From the NCBI RefSeq assembly GCF_030867145.1, contig NC_134454.1:68306308-68370307 (forward strand): DNA of 64,000 nt, written 5' to 3'. The stretch comes from Opisthocomus hoazin. Lineage: Eukaryota > Chordata > Aves > Opisthocomiformes > Opisthocomidae. The stretch's first letter is position 1, and each line of letters begins with the position of its first letter. The notes beneath the pieces were generated by a model. The model was not told the DNA's origin and did no database searches. It was given only the letters and a program-made list of their open reading frames with translations. Positions 14,201-24,249 of the stretch are shown here, piece after piece. A program made the position numbers and the translations under genes.

Positions 14201-15828
14201 GAAGGGACCTTAAAGATCATCTGGTTCCAACCCCCTTGCCATGAGCAGGGACATCTTCCACTAGACCATGTTGCTCCTACTCGTCATTTGGCTATCAGTC
14301 TTTCAATTTTTACTTTAGCTTCCTTAATTTCTAATACTGTTTTCTGTAGTTTATGCTGTTTTGGAATTGGAAAGTGCCAAAGATTGTATTTGAAGTTGTT
14401 AAAGAATATACACTGTATTAAGCAATAAGATTAGGGATGCCACACTTCATACCCAAATATTTTAGATGCAGAAATACAATAAAGAAGATTCTAAATGAGC
14501 TTATTTTAGCGTCTGAGGCAAGCCGTTCAGACTGTTACAGGGAAGATCATATGTAACACCGTTTTCCAAGAGAGTTCTTTCCCTCTCTTAGTATCAGAGG
14601 TGGACAGTACAAATTTCAGTGAACAGTTTGAGAGGGAAAAAAAATTCTAGATTTTAAGGAACTGAAACCAGTCACATAATCAGAGTCTGGCAAACTGTAC
14701 TTGTTAAAAAACCAGGATATATTAATGTTTTGGCTCATAGCATGTAAAAATTCTACTTTTTAAAATTTCTGAAGTGTTCAATTTTGGATGGGGAAAATAT
14801 GAGAAACATAATTTTTGTAACATCTGCTCTGCTTTGTAAGACAATTTATTTCAAAACTATCTTGCACTTCAGCAAAAATGAAAAAAGTAGTTTCAAAGCT
14901 TAGATACCCTAAACCCAAAATGTGTTCGCTTGAGCTGAAATGAACATTTTTGCTGTAGCTGAGAATTTTGATGTGTGAATTGTTTTTTTTTGTAGTCTGA
15001 AAAATAAAAACAACCACACAGCAACAAGATTATTTACCCAGCTCTGATTAGAACTGCCCCTTTAAATTTGGTATGGTGGAGGTGTGTAATATGTGCCATT
15101 GTTTTGAAATCTGTTAAGCTACACCTGTTGTTGAAAATGTTGTAGATGAGCACTGCCTCTGAAAGAAGCAGTTCTACTGTCCACAGGCCACTTGTTCTTG
15201 CTTCCTCTTATCTGCTAGAACATCCATTTGAGTGCCTGTATGACCAGAATCAGAATCTAGAATAGAAGTAAACGAGAACAAAATCGTACCCATGGTCAAA
15301 ACTGTATTTCAGTGCATTGTGTAGCTGCGCAAACACTTTAGCTTGACACTAGGGGGACTGAGGTGAAATAGTTGTTGCATGAGGATAGAGGCTAGGACTA
15401 CTTCTTGGAACAGTAGTGCTCAGTTAAGCTGGGCCAGGGAAATTACTAAAACCTGTGACTCAAAACAAACACAGTGGTCTCTATCTGTTAAGTTGTATAC
15501 CGGACATTTGCAAAACTTCCAGTCAGTGCTCCAGATATTTTCTTGTTGAAATTAAATAGAGTAGTATTTCTTTTCATGATTTATCCTATCTTGGCCCTAC
15601 AAGGGCCAAAGAAGTGCTTAAAAAAATATTCCAGGACCCATGAGAGAGACAATAGTTTGTCTACATACGGCAATTTAAGACATACCTTTAGCATTGCACT
15701 TATTTGATTTTAGTATTTTTAATTAAGCAAACCACTGAGAGAATTTTTATTTTCTTTAGTCTCTGCCTCAACAGCCTTTAAATCCAGCATATGAAGACGC
15801 ATGGAGCAGCAGTGATGATGAAGGCTGA
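2191..15828 (+). CDS. ERCC8: ERCC8 (CSA) WD40 protein, C-terminal half, five exons, 5' partial
   Basis: ERCC8/CSA is the seven-bladed WD40 substrate receptor of the nuclear CRL4-CSA (DDB1-CUL4) ubiquitin ligase. It acts in transcription-coupled nucleotide excision repair. Five exons read through in one frame (2191-2294, 5072-5196, 9556-9753, 13858-13944, 15760-15828), all flanked by GT-AG. Together they give about 193 residues, roughly the last half of the ~396-residue human protein. Visible WD signatures are [23 protein letters not shown], the segment [11 protein letters not shown], and a final blade with GHYST then ILAWIPA. The protein ends in the acidic tail AWSSSDDEG, close to the human terminus. 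No frameshift or stop is seen. The N-terminal DDB1-binding helix-loop-helix and the first blades lie left of the window. The five exons probably correspond to exons 8-12 of the 12-exon human gene; this numbering is from memory. Introns contain CR1 copies near 4.0-4.9, 8.2-9.15 and 14.2 kb. Confidence 0.95.
3933..4935 (-). mobile_element. CR1 LINE, 5'-truncated, antisense in ERCC8 intron
   Basis: The CR1 3' end lies on the left: a TAGAATAGAAT terminal repeat, then the complement of the conserved GATCATCTAGTCCAACTGCC tail. The right end falls in the ORF2 reverse-transcriptase segment. A long but diverged minus-strand frame (about 4017-4664) shows CR1 ORF2 C-terminal words such as [10 protein letters not shown] and [22 protein letters not shown]. 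The GC content is far above the surrounding intron. It is a dead copy. Confidence 0.92.
5072..5196 (+). CDS. ERCC8: ERCC8 coding exon, probably exon 9
   Basis: The exon is 125 nt. CA completes the Ala codon split across the previous junction, then 41 codons encode [17 protein letters not shown] through [13 protein letters not shown]. Acceptor TTTCCTGACAG and donor ACATTA|GTAAGT flank it, ending in phase 0. It spans one WD40 blade with the MRLWN signature. Confidence 0.95.
8195..9150 (+). mobile_element. CR1 LINE, 5'-truncated, sense in ERCC8 intron
   Basis: It begins in the reverse-transcriptase region just upstream of the FADDT motif ([13 protein letters not shown] at about 8265) and runs through the ORF2 C-terminus ([20 protein letters not shown]) to the GTTGGGCTAGTTGACCTGG tail. 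It ends near a TATTGTATGATT terminal repeat. The reading frame is broken by several frameshifts (for example near 8500 and 8740), so it is an old copy. Confidence 0.92.
9556..9753 (+). CDS. ERCC8: ERCC8 coding exon, probably exon 10
   Basis: The exon is 198 nt (66 codons), phase 0 at both ends. It encodes [16 protein letters not shown] through [16 protein letters not shown]. Acceptor CATTTTCCAG and donor CAG|GTAAGTG flank it. Its length and phase make it skippable without frameshift. It carries the [11 protein letters not shown] strand and the GH dipeptide that opens the last blade. Confidence 0.96.
12131..12181. repeat. Inverted repeat with 12-bp perfect arms in ERCC8 intron
   Basis: CATATATTGTAC (12131-12142) and its exact reverse complement (12170-12181) enclose a 27-nt loop containing CATGCATGGAGC. 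The same CATGCATGGAGC word recurs about 60 bp further right, at about 12208-12219. It could be a short MITE remnant, a stem-loop RNA or chance in AT-rich DNA. Confidence 0.5.
13221..13300 (+). repeat. Fragment of an old dispersed repeat (copy 1)
   Basis: The word GTGCCTTGCACAATGGG (13221-13237) is followed by ...CCATAATAAA and a TAATAAAT tail. The same 17-mer occurs exactly at 48147-48163. From memory this layout resembles the tail of an old sauropsid or amniote interspersed repeat. The family cannot be named from sequence alone. Confidence 0.4.
13858..13944 (+). CDS. ERCC8: ERCC8 coding exon, probably exon 11
   Basis: The exon is 87 nt (29 codons), phase 0 at both ends. It encodes [17 protein letters not shown] through PVPDDISEM. 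Acceptor TTTCTTAAAG and donor ATG|GTAATG flank it. It finishes the last blade. The end of the exon is where this protein departs most from the human one (ISEM in place of a DETTTK-like stretch). Confidence 0.95.
14175..14277 (-). mobile_element. CR1 LINE 3'-end fragment, antisense, ERCC8 intron
   Basis: About 100 bp matching the CR1 3' terminus in reverse: ATAGAACCATAGAATGG, then GGAAGGGACCTTAAAGATCA, then CATGAGCAGGGACATCTTCC. It is almost the exact complement of the tail of the copy ending at 42.87 kb, so it belongs to a similar subfamily. No coding part remains. Confidence 0.88.
15591..15609. repeat. Perfect short hairpin in last ERCC8 intron
   Basis: TTGGCCCT, then ACA, then AGGGCCAA: 8-bp perfect arms with a 3-nt loop, about 150 nt upstream of the terminal-exon acceptor. 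No function is known; it could simply be chance. Confidence 0.45.
15760..15828 (+). CDS. ERCC8: ERCC8 terminal coding exon, probably exon 12
   Basis: It encodes [22 protein letters not shown] and then TGA at 15826-15828. The acceptor is TTTTCTTTAG. The [14 protein letters not shown] tail matches the conserved CSA C-terminus. Confidence 0.96.
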   Translation, partial: SLPQQPLNPAYEDAWSSSDDEG

Positions 15829-16135
15829 ACTTCAATTATGTGCTGATATAAAACTGACATTCAGGCACTGTGTTCATGGACTTAATCTACAGAACTGGAT
15901 ATTGTCAGATGTATTATGACTGGATTTTTGGTACAGTTCTGTTAGAGCAAGGTCTCTCAGTAACAAGTTTCCACTGTTCTCTATTGTTCTTTCTTCACTG
16001 TTACTGTTAAATTTAAAGGATTACTTTTTCATACTTACTGACTTTTATACTTACCCTTACACATTGATATACTTTATTCAGTGTTGAACAACTGTCGAAG
16101 GAAAAATAAAAGCCCTTGGGACCACTTAATGTTGC
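15829..16135 (+). other. ERCC8: ERCC8 3' UTR (predicted)
   Basis: AT-rich, about 300 nt, from the TGA to just past the first good poly(A) signal. No repeat is seen in it. The exact cleavage site is inferred from the signal, and longer isoforms cannot be excluded. Confidence 0.65.
16105..16110 (+). terminator. ERCC8: ERCC8 polyadenylation signal AATAAA
   Basis: A canonical AATAAA lies about 280 nt after the stop. It is followed by a GT-rich stretch (TGTTGCATTGTTTCTG) at about 16130-16145 that suits a downstream element. It is the first canonical signal after the stop codon. Confidence 0.75.
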
Positions 16136-17770
16136 ATTGTTTCTGCTATCACTAATACATAAGGAGATAATCCCTGTGTTTCCAAGAGACATCATACAGA
16201 GGTTTTTGCTTGAAGGAGGACTAGCTCGGGGATACTTTCAGCTTATTTTTGTCAATGTCTAGATGGAGCAGGCTGCATCCATTTTAGAGTGCTTACGTGC
16301 TGTGGGAGCCAACAGGGTTTCATGCCTATTTTGCATTTTCAGTTTTGCTTAAATTTCTCCATAAGTGCAGTATTCAGTTCAGAAAGAGGCGTAGCTGGGA
16401 CCATCTATTCAAGTGTTTATATGGTTACCCCATCAACTAATATCTGAATATGTCCCAGAAAGTTAAAAATAGAAACTAGTTTAATTAGAGTTTTTGTGGC
16501 TCCTGTTAGCAGGTTTTTGAAGATCAGTCTTCTATGTACGAATCTCTCACTCTTCCCTAGCCAACATGGAGACAGAAACAGGCTTCAGGTACTGTACAAG
16601 GCAGAGAGTGGATCACATTTCAAGTTAGAAATATCAAATGTAGTCCTTCAAAACTGTTTGCTTGTGGATTGGTGGTTCTAATGCCTGCTGTGTTTTGAAA
16701 GGGGAGGAGCTTTGTGGGGTTATTGTCTCACACCAATCACTAGTTTGTGCCTTAGACATAGTGTAGTCATCAATTTGAGAGATGGAGTTAGAGGTTCCCA
16801 TCAGATGTAGCTCTAGAGGGGAAAAATACCTTCCAAAACAGAGCAGATATTTGTACCACAAATTCAGACAAAAGGAAAAAATATTGTACAATAAATGAAA
16901 GATAGTAATTTGGTCTTTGTCTACTGTGTGTTATTTCTATGGTTAGTATGCATTTTAGAATTAATTCACTGTCCTTCTGTGTTTTAATATCCACACAAGA
17001 TGCAAGCTGTCAGTCTCTATATCAGTGTAGAGTCTAGCACTGTAAAATGGTACCAAGTGAGGAGGGGGCATATCAAGGGTATGTTGTAATTAAATAAGCT
17101 TTGTATGTAGTGCATATTTGCTGGGAGGTACCCAAAGTTTAAGTCGCATTATGAAGTGGATAGCTGCAAGGTGGAAGACTTCCAGAAGTTTCAGCTGAAG
17201 TTAAGGACCAGCCTGACACTGTCACTTTACAGGAACAGAGAAGAGAATTTTCTGTTTTTGTCAAATGATAGTTTTCACTACCGGGGTGGCTGTTACCTCT
17301 AAAATTGGAAAAACTGGGAAATAAATTTGAAGAAAGAGAACACATTTTAATTTTTGTCTTGAAGAGGATGGCTTTTTTGCGTGTTGTAATTGTGCAGATT
17401 GTTTGTATATGCCAACTGCAGTGCGTGTGTTTGGTATTTGAATTTCTAAAAATGTCCTGGGTAAATCATAGAGCTAGTTATCAAAGAATAAATGCGTTAT
17501 TATTTTTTTGGTCACTTTTCAGTTATCTGTAATGTGACTATAAATTATCTTGATTTTAAAACACACAAACAACCCACCAAAAAAACCACCAGCTCTATGC
17601 TGGACTGAGAATGGTGTATAAAATGGGAGAGGTAGAAAAATTACATTTGTTAAAAACAATGAGAAATCATAAAAATTCAACCCATAAATAAGAAATTGTG
17701 TTAATTCTCCTGTTTTTTGGAATGGCCTTTCTCGAATGAGTTGCTTTTCCAATGCCTTCAGTGCACAATT
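16136..17770. other. Intergenic DNA downstream of ERCC8
   Basis: AT-rich, single-copy-looking sequence. I see no exon signature, repeat family or RNA gene. A few frames of 60-90 codons exist on both strands but resemble no protein I recognise and are of chance length. Confidence 0.6.
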
Positions 17771-20450
17771 ACAGAGATTGGAAGGGACCACTAGAGATAA
17801 TCTAGTCTAGCCTTCCTGCTTAAAATGCAGTCAGCTAAAGCAGGTTGCTCAGGCTTGTGTCCAGTTGGGCACTGAGTATCTGTACAACTTACAAACCTGC
17901 TCCAGTGTTTGAGCATTCTTAGAGTAAAGGTTTCTTCTTAGGTTTAAATGCCGTTTTCTTTATTTCAGTTTTCACCCGTTGCATCTTGCCTCATTGTTGG
18001 ATACCACTGAGAAGAGTCTGACTTCCTCTTCTTTACTTTCTGTGTTCTTGGCTCCATCAGTTATTTCTGCACATTGGTGAGAACCCCCTGAGGCTTTTCC
18101 TCGCCAGGCAGTACAATCCTAGCTCTTTCAGCCTCTCCTCAGAGGAAGGCTCACCTCCCTCAGCCTGCTAACAGCACTGTTCCTAATACAATCCAGATGC
18201 TGTTGGCCTTCTTTGCTGCAAAGGCGCATTGCTGGTTTATGATTACTTTCGTGTCCCCCATGAGTGCTGGGTCCTTCTCCACAAAGCTGCTTTCCAACAG
18301 GTTGGTACCTGGCATCTTCTGATCTATGGGCATTTTCCTCCCTGGGTGCAGGATTTGACATTTGCCTTTATTGAACATGAGGAAATTCCTGTTTGCCTGT
18401 TTCTCCAGTCTGTTGAGGTCCCTCTGAATGGTAGCAGCACAACCACCTGGTGTATCAAGCACTCGTCAGTCTTGTATCATCTGCAAACTTGTTGAATGCA
18501 CACTCTGTTCTATCATCAGGGTCATTAATGAAGATGTTAAACAGCACAGGCCCCACTGTCAGCCCATGGGGTGCACCACTAGTGACTGGCCTCCAGCTGG
18601 ACTTCGTGCCACTGATCGCAAGCCTCTGGGCCTAGGCCTTCAGCCATTTTTCAATCTCGCTGTCCATTTATCTGGTCTGTCAGCTTGTTTATAATGGTAA
18701 TTTGTGAGACTGTCAGGAGCCTTGCTAAAGTAAAGGTAGTCGTCATCAACAGTTCTTCCTTCATCCACCAAGCTATACACTTACAGAAGGCTATCTGGTT
18801 GGTCAGGCGTGCTCTTCCCTTCATAAATCTATGCTGACTGCTAGCTGCTCCTCCTTTAAGTGTCTGGAAGTGGTTTCTAGGATTATTCGCTCCATCACCT
18901 TCCCAGGGATGGGGATGAGGTTGACTGACCTGTATTCTCTGGATCTTCCTGCTTAAAGACATGGGTGACCTTGGCCACCTTCCAATTCTCAGAAACCTCT
19001 TCTGCTCACTGTGACCTTTCCAGCATAATTGAGAGTGATCTTGCAATGACACCAGCCAGTTGTGGGTGCATCTAGTCAAGCACCATGAACTTGTGTGTGT
19101 CCAGTTTGTGTAAGTGTTCCCTAACTGATCCTCCCTCCGCCAAGGGTATGCCTTCCTTGCTCCAGACTTTCTAGTGGTCTCAGGGACCTGGGGTTGCTAA
19201 AGTCCAGTCTTGCCACTAAAGACCGTGGTGAAGAAGCATGGAGTACCTCAGCCTTTTCCACGTCCTTTGTTTCCAGTTACAGAATCACAGAATCACAGAA
19301 TAGTAGGGGTTGGAAGGGACCTCTGTGGGTCATCTAGTCCAACCCCCCTGCCGAAGCAGGGTCACCTACAGCAAGCTGCACAGGACCTTGTCCAGGCGGG
19401 TCTTGAATATCTCCAGAGAAGGAGACTCCACAACCTCCCTGGGCAGCCTGTTCCAGGGCTCCGTCACCCTCAGAGGGAAGAAGTTCTTCCTCATGTTCAG
19501 ATGGAACTTCCTGTGCCTCAGTTTGTGCCCATTGCCCCTTGTCCTGTCACTGGGCACCACTGAAAAGAGCTTGGTCCCATCCTCCTGACACCCACCCTTC
19601 AGATATTTGTAAGCATTTATAAGGTCCCCTCGCAGCCTTCTCTTCTTCAGGCTGAACAAGCCCAGTTCCCTCAACCTCTCCTCGTAGGGCAGATGTTCCA
19701 GTCCCCTCATCATCCTCGTAGCCCTCTGCTGGACTCTCTCCAGTAGCTCTTCATCTTTCTTGAACTGCGGAGCCCAGAACTGGACACAGTACTCTAGATG
19801 AGCCCTCACTAGGGCAGTGTAGAGGGGAAGGAGAACCTCCCTCGTCCTGCTGGCCACACTCTTCTTGATGCACCCCAGGATTCCATTGGCTTTCTTGGCA
19901 GCCAGGGCACACTGCTGGCTCATGGTTAACCTGTCATCCACCAGGACGCCCAGGTCCCTCTCCGCAGAGCTGCTCTCCAGCAGGTCCACCCCAAGCCTGT
20001 ACTGGTGCATGGGGTTGTTCCTCCCCAGGTGCAGGACCCTCCATTTGGCTTTGTTGAACCTCATCAGGTTCCTCTCTGCCCAGCAGTTCCCCTGCCCCAT
20101 TTAGCAGTGGGCCTATATTTTTCCTGGTCCTCCTTTTCCTGCTGATATACTTATGGGTTTTAGGTTTGCTTTTCATATTCCTCACCAGATTTAACTCCAG
20201 ATGAGTTTTGACTTTCCTAGCTCTGTGTGTGCTAAGACAGTTTCTCTATATTCTTCCCTGCTTCCACCACTTGTGTGCTTCCTTTTTGTTTCTTGAGTTT
20301 TGTCAGGAGCTCCATTTCCGTGCATGCAGATGTCCTTCCACCTTTGCTTTTTTTCCTGTATCTGAGGATGGGCCATCCTTGAAAATCAATCCACCCTCCT
20401 GAACCCTCCTTCTCATCAGGGCCATATCACATGGAGTTCTTCCAAAGATG
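17771..20450 (-). mobile_element. Old CR1 LINE, antisense, split by a younger CR1
   Basis: The 3' tail is on the left (GATTGGAAGGGACCACTAGA). Moving right, it covers the ORF2 C-terminus, the reverse-transcriptase region (diverged minus-strand peptides at about 18160-18462 and 18651-19079, including NRLEKQANRNFLMFNKGKCQILHPG) and, beyond the insertion at 19279-20083, sequence upstream of the reverse transcriptase (EEYRETVLAHTELGKSKL-like peptide at about 20200-20260). The match fades near 20.45 kb. Stops and frameshifts are frequent, so the copy is long dead. The right boundary is uncertain. Confidence 0.85.
19279..20083 (-). mobile_element. Younger CR1 LINE nested in the old CR1, antisense
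   Basis: The 3' end is on the left with an AGAATCACAGAATCACAG repeat (complement of ATTCTGTG units), then the conserved GGTCATCTAGTCCAACCCCCC tail. The ORF2 C-terminal frame is open on the minus strand from 20083 down to its stop at 19366 (about 239 codons; for example [21 protein letters not shown] and [19 protein letters not shown]). It is very similar to the copy at 34.2-36.0 kb. Its 5' end is truncated just after AERNLM. The old element resumes at 20084. CAGTT is present on both sides (19274-19278 and 20084-20088), consistent with a 5-bp target duplication. Confidence 0.93.
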
Positions 20451-22487
20451 AATAGGAATCTCTCTGGAAATATGGAAACTTTTCTCAGTACTTTCATGGG
20501 GCTCATTTTCATACTGTTGCTGACTAACTTTTACCATATCAGTTTTGCGTACGTTGCACCATGAATGCAATGTGGGATTTAGCTCAAGAAGATGTGGGCT
20601 GGGGAGTATTTGCCCAAGTATCTGTCCACCCAGGCACCTGTCAGTGGAGTGTCTGAAGCTGTCCAAAACAGTTGAAAATAGAAATTAGTTGCCCTGGGGG
20701 CTTATTGCTCCCACTAACAACTAGTATCTCCTACACAGGAATCTTTCGTAATTCTTTTCTGGTATCGATTGATGATGTCATTCTCCCTCTTGACTCTTGC
20801 CCTCTGCTGGAAGGAGAGGCATTTCTGGTAAGGGAAATAAAAATCATCTGTGTCTCATCTGGGCAAGAATCTAGGCACATTCCAGAATCCAGCATCTGCA
20901 AACCTTCCATATAATGGCAGTAGCTGATAGGTGATGTTTAGTTTGCATGATTTGAAACCACGTGCTAGCCGGCATCTCAAACACCAGTTTGTGTGAAAAT
21001 TCTACTTTTTGTAAAGGCATATGTGTTATGAGTTCCTTCAGTACTTCTAGTTTTCTGTAGACGTGGTAAATCTATTATTTAATTTTTTTCTAGAAATACG
21101 AATTTTATTTCTGCTGCATTCTTACAATGGCTGTACTTAGTTACCAAGTAAAGTGTTGGTATCATCAAAATGAAAAACTTTAAAGGACAGTGCGCGTATG
21201 CTGTGCATAATTTTTCACTGGAAATAACCAAGTACTAAGCCAATGGCGTCTGTTGCAACTGTGCATCTCTTGCTGGTATGTAAGTTAAATGTGGTAATGA
21301 AATCTGACTCTTCCCCTTCATTTACGCCTATCCTGGTTCTATGCTTATGGCATGTATTTTCACAGTATCAGAGCTCTTTCAGGACCAGAAATGCAGCAAG
21401 TGAGGTAGTATAGCCTTAATTGCACTTCCCACCTTTACGTCAATCAGAAAAAAAACATATCTGAAAATTTAGTCAGGCATCAAAAGAGATGCTGTATTCA
21501 TGTTGAAATAAAGTTATTCACTTGAGAGGCAACTAGCTGGTAGCTAGACTCCAATTTCCTGTTAAAAACAGTAACAAATTTAAGGGTTTAAAGAGAGAAC
21601 TTAAGCTGGAATGGACTGCACTCTTATCGCAGTAGCGGCACTGGGATTTAGTAGTCATACTCTGTATCAGAATACACAGAGAAGTGCTTTCATCTTTTCA
21701 AGCCATTCTGGGAATTGACTGTTGCGTAGAAGACTTGCTTTGCCTGCCAAGGCAGAGATTTTTATTCGAGCTTGAGACAGCAGGTACTAAAAGAGGGAGA
21801 AGAATTTATTTGTTCTTACAAGAGATCAGAGAATTTCCTTTCCCTTTTAGCCTAAGGAAGCAATGGAAGTGGGAGTCAGCCAGCCCAGCTGGAGAAACCC
21901 AGAGAGCCTCAGACAAGCCTCCTTCAGATGAGTGAAAGTTGAGTTCTGTTGGGACTGTAAGATAGAACTCTGATTATTTTTGTCGAGATTATGACGGCCC
22001 GAAATAATCTGGTATTGAGACATCCAAGCAAAAAAAATGGTTCTTTTTTTCCTTCTGTACACAGACCTTTAAGAAAGCATTAGCACAGGATATTTTAAAT
22101 ATGGTTAACCTCCAAGTATTGGGAAGAACAGGTTAACACCATGTGCTTACCTCCCTTTGCCTTTTTCTCTATCCCCAATATACTCACTCTTACACACAGG
22201 CAGACAAGACTAAAAATCTAGGGAACTATTTGCCACCTTTTTTTGCATTGTAGGGATTTGTGGTCAGGCCAGGCTTCTCACTGCCCAAGACATCTGGGTT
22301 TGTTTTTTAATCAAGAATGAGCTAGTCATATGCTCAGTTGGCCTAGGGCCTAGAATTTGAGACCCCTGTCACTGTAAAGCTGAAAAATCCTTAGATTTGG
22401 GAACATCAATAGAATTGACTGTTACATTTTTTTTCCTTTATGTTTACCCTTGTCTTACGGTCCTTATTCTATCTTGAATGGAGATAT

Positions 22488-22548
22488 AGAGATATATATG
22501 CACACACACACAAATATATATATACACACAAGATACAAATATATTTTA
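22488..22548. repeat. TA/CA microsatellite
   Basis: Mixed ATATAT and CACACA runs, including GCACACACACACAAATATATATATACACACA. It is a simple-sequence repeat, likely length-polymorphic. Confidence 0.85.
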
Positions 22549-24232
22549 AATACTATTGCTTTGGCACTATTGGAGGATTGTCCTCAGTTTTCTTCCTACC
22601 TCATTTTTTAATGCAGGTAAAGGTCTAGTGCATACAGGTGAGAACTGTAAGCTCTTCAGTGCACATTGGCCTAGGATCTACCACAATGAACGGGTAAGCC
22701 TACGGTTAGGTTAGTATAAATGGAGTTTGAGATGCATAGCCAAGTTACGGGCCTGTCAGTTAAGCCACAGGCACTGTCCAGATACATATTTTTGGTGTGT
22801 AAAACATAGGAACTAACATGGTTAAGGTCGTGCATAAAGAAAGAGAGCTTGAGTATTGGCCGTGTGCTTAGCCACTAAGATGTGTCCTGAGGTTTTGACA
22901 GCTGAGAGATGTTCTTGTAGGCAGTATATTAGTTTCAATGAGCAGCAGTTCGTGCTTGTATCACCCAACTAAACAAAAGTATGTAAAACATACCAATAAA
23001 GTCCTTCTGTGTGGCTGAGTTATGAAACGGACATGCCTTCTTCCATCTGCCTCTTACTTTCTTTTAGTCTATTTTATAAAAGGAGTGGGAATGCAGGATA
23101 AAAAGAGGTGACTGCATGGCCAGGAATTCAGGCAGGTGCATAACTGCTCCCTGCAGCTTTAGCCCCTCTAACCATATCTGTGTGCTGTGTAGTCAGTCTT
23201 ACCCACCAGCCTTCACAGCTAACTGATGTCATCCACCACACCAGCAACCCTTAACCACCTCCAGTCCTGCCAAATTCCGCCAAGCCCAAGAGACTGGGAG
23301 AAAATACTTCAGGCTGTTAAGGCAGCTTTCTATTTAAATATGAAAGAATTTTTTTTAATTGCATAGGCATACAGCTTTGTTGTTAATTTTCATTTTATCA
23401 CCATTTGCTTTCAAACTAAGGCAGAAGGAAACCAGGATATTCTTAGTTATGCATTATAGCTTTCCTTTTGAAAGAAGGAGACTTTCAGTCAGTCACTGAG
23501 GTCTGTACACTTGGAAGATTACAAATCCACCCTTTTCTTGCAGCTGTGGGACAGAGATGCATCTGTGATCCTAAACAGGTTTTACAGTAAATTTCCTCAT
23601 GCCAAATCAGAGATTAAAATCAGCAGTTTAAATCAGTCTAACCAGTTATTTTTACTGCTGCATGTTTGTAATCTAGAGTAACATGTTTAAGCAAGAATGG
23701 GGTGATTTATTTAGCAACAAAAATAATATGCCTTTGTTTAATACAAAATAGACTAATATGGGGAGTAGAGAAAAGGGGGGTTATTAAAACATTGTGTTTG
23801 TTGTTCTCAGTAGCCACGTTTGAAAGATCCTGAGCATTTTCCTTTTCTATTCAATGCAAAGCATTTATTTAACATGGTACCAGCTTTACATTAGTTACAG
23901 CTCTTAGCCTCCAACAGAAGTATTAAAACATTCTAAGAAAATTTGGAATAGTATTTTTAGAAAAGTTAGCTCAAAAAACATATTCATAATAAATGAAGAC
24001 ATATATTATGCTCTTACTGCCGATCATTGGCAAAAATAAGCTTACATTTGGAGGCCAGCCAGTTCCATTAGTATTTAAAATTTGAAGTTGACTCAGTTCT
24101 CGCTGTTAGTAGTTCAGGATGGCCTCTGAAAGAACTAGCTGCTAATGTCTGCCTGCAATGTTTTACTTCCATCCGTACAAACAGATCTTCGTCTCTGGTG
24201 GATATTGAATCTGTCAGTGCCATTTTAAGAAA

Positions 24233-24249
24233 GGGGGGGGGGGGGGGGG
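24233..24249 (+). repeat. Poly-G run of 17
   Basis: Seventeen consecutive G on the + strand, within otherwise ordinary AT-rich sequence. A run of this length can fold as a G-quadruplex and is prone to length error in sequencing. Confidence 0.85.
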
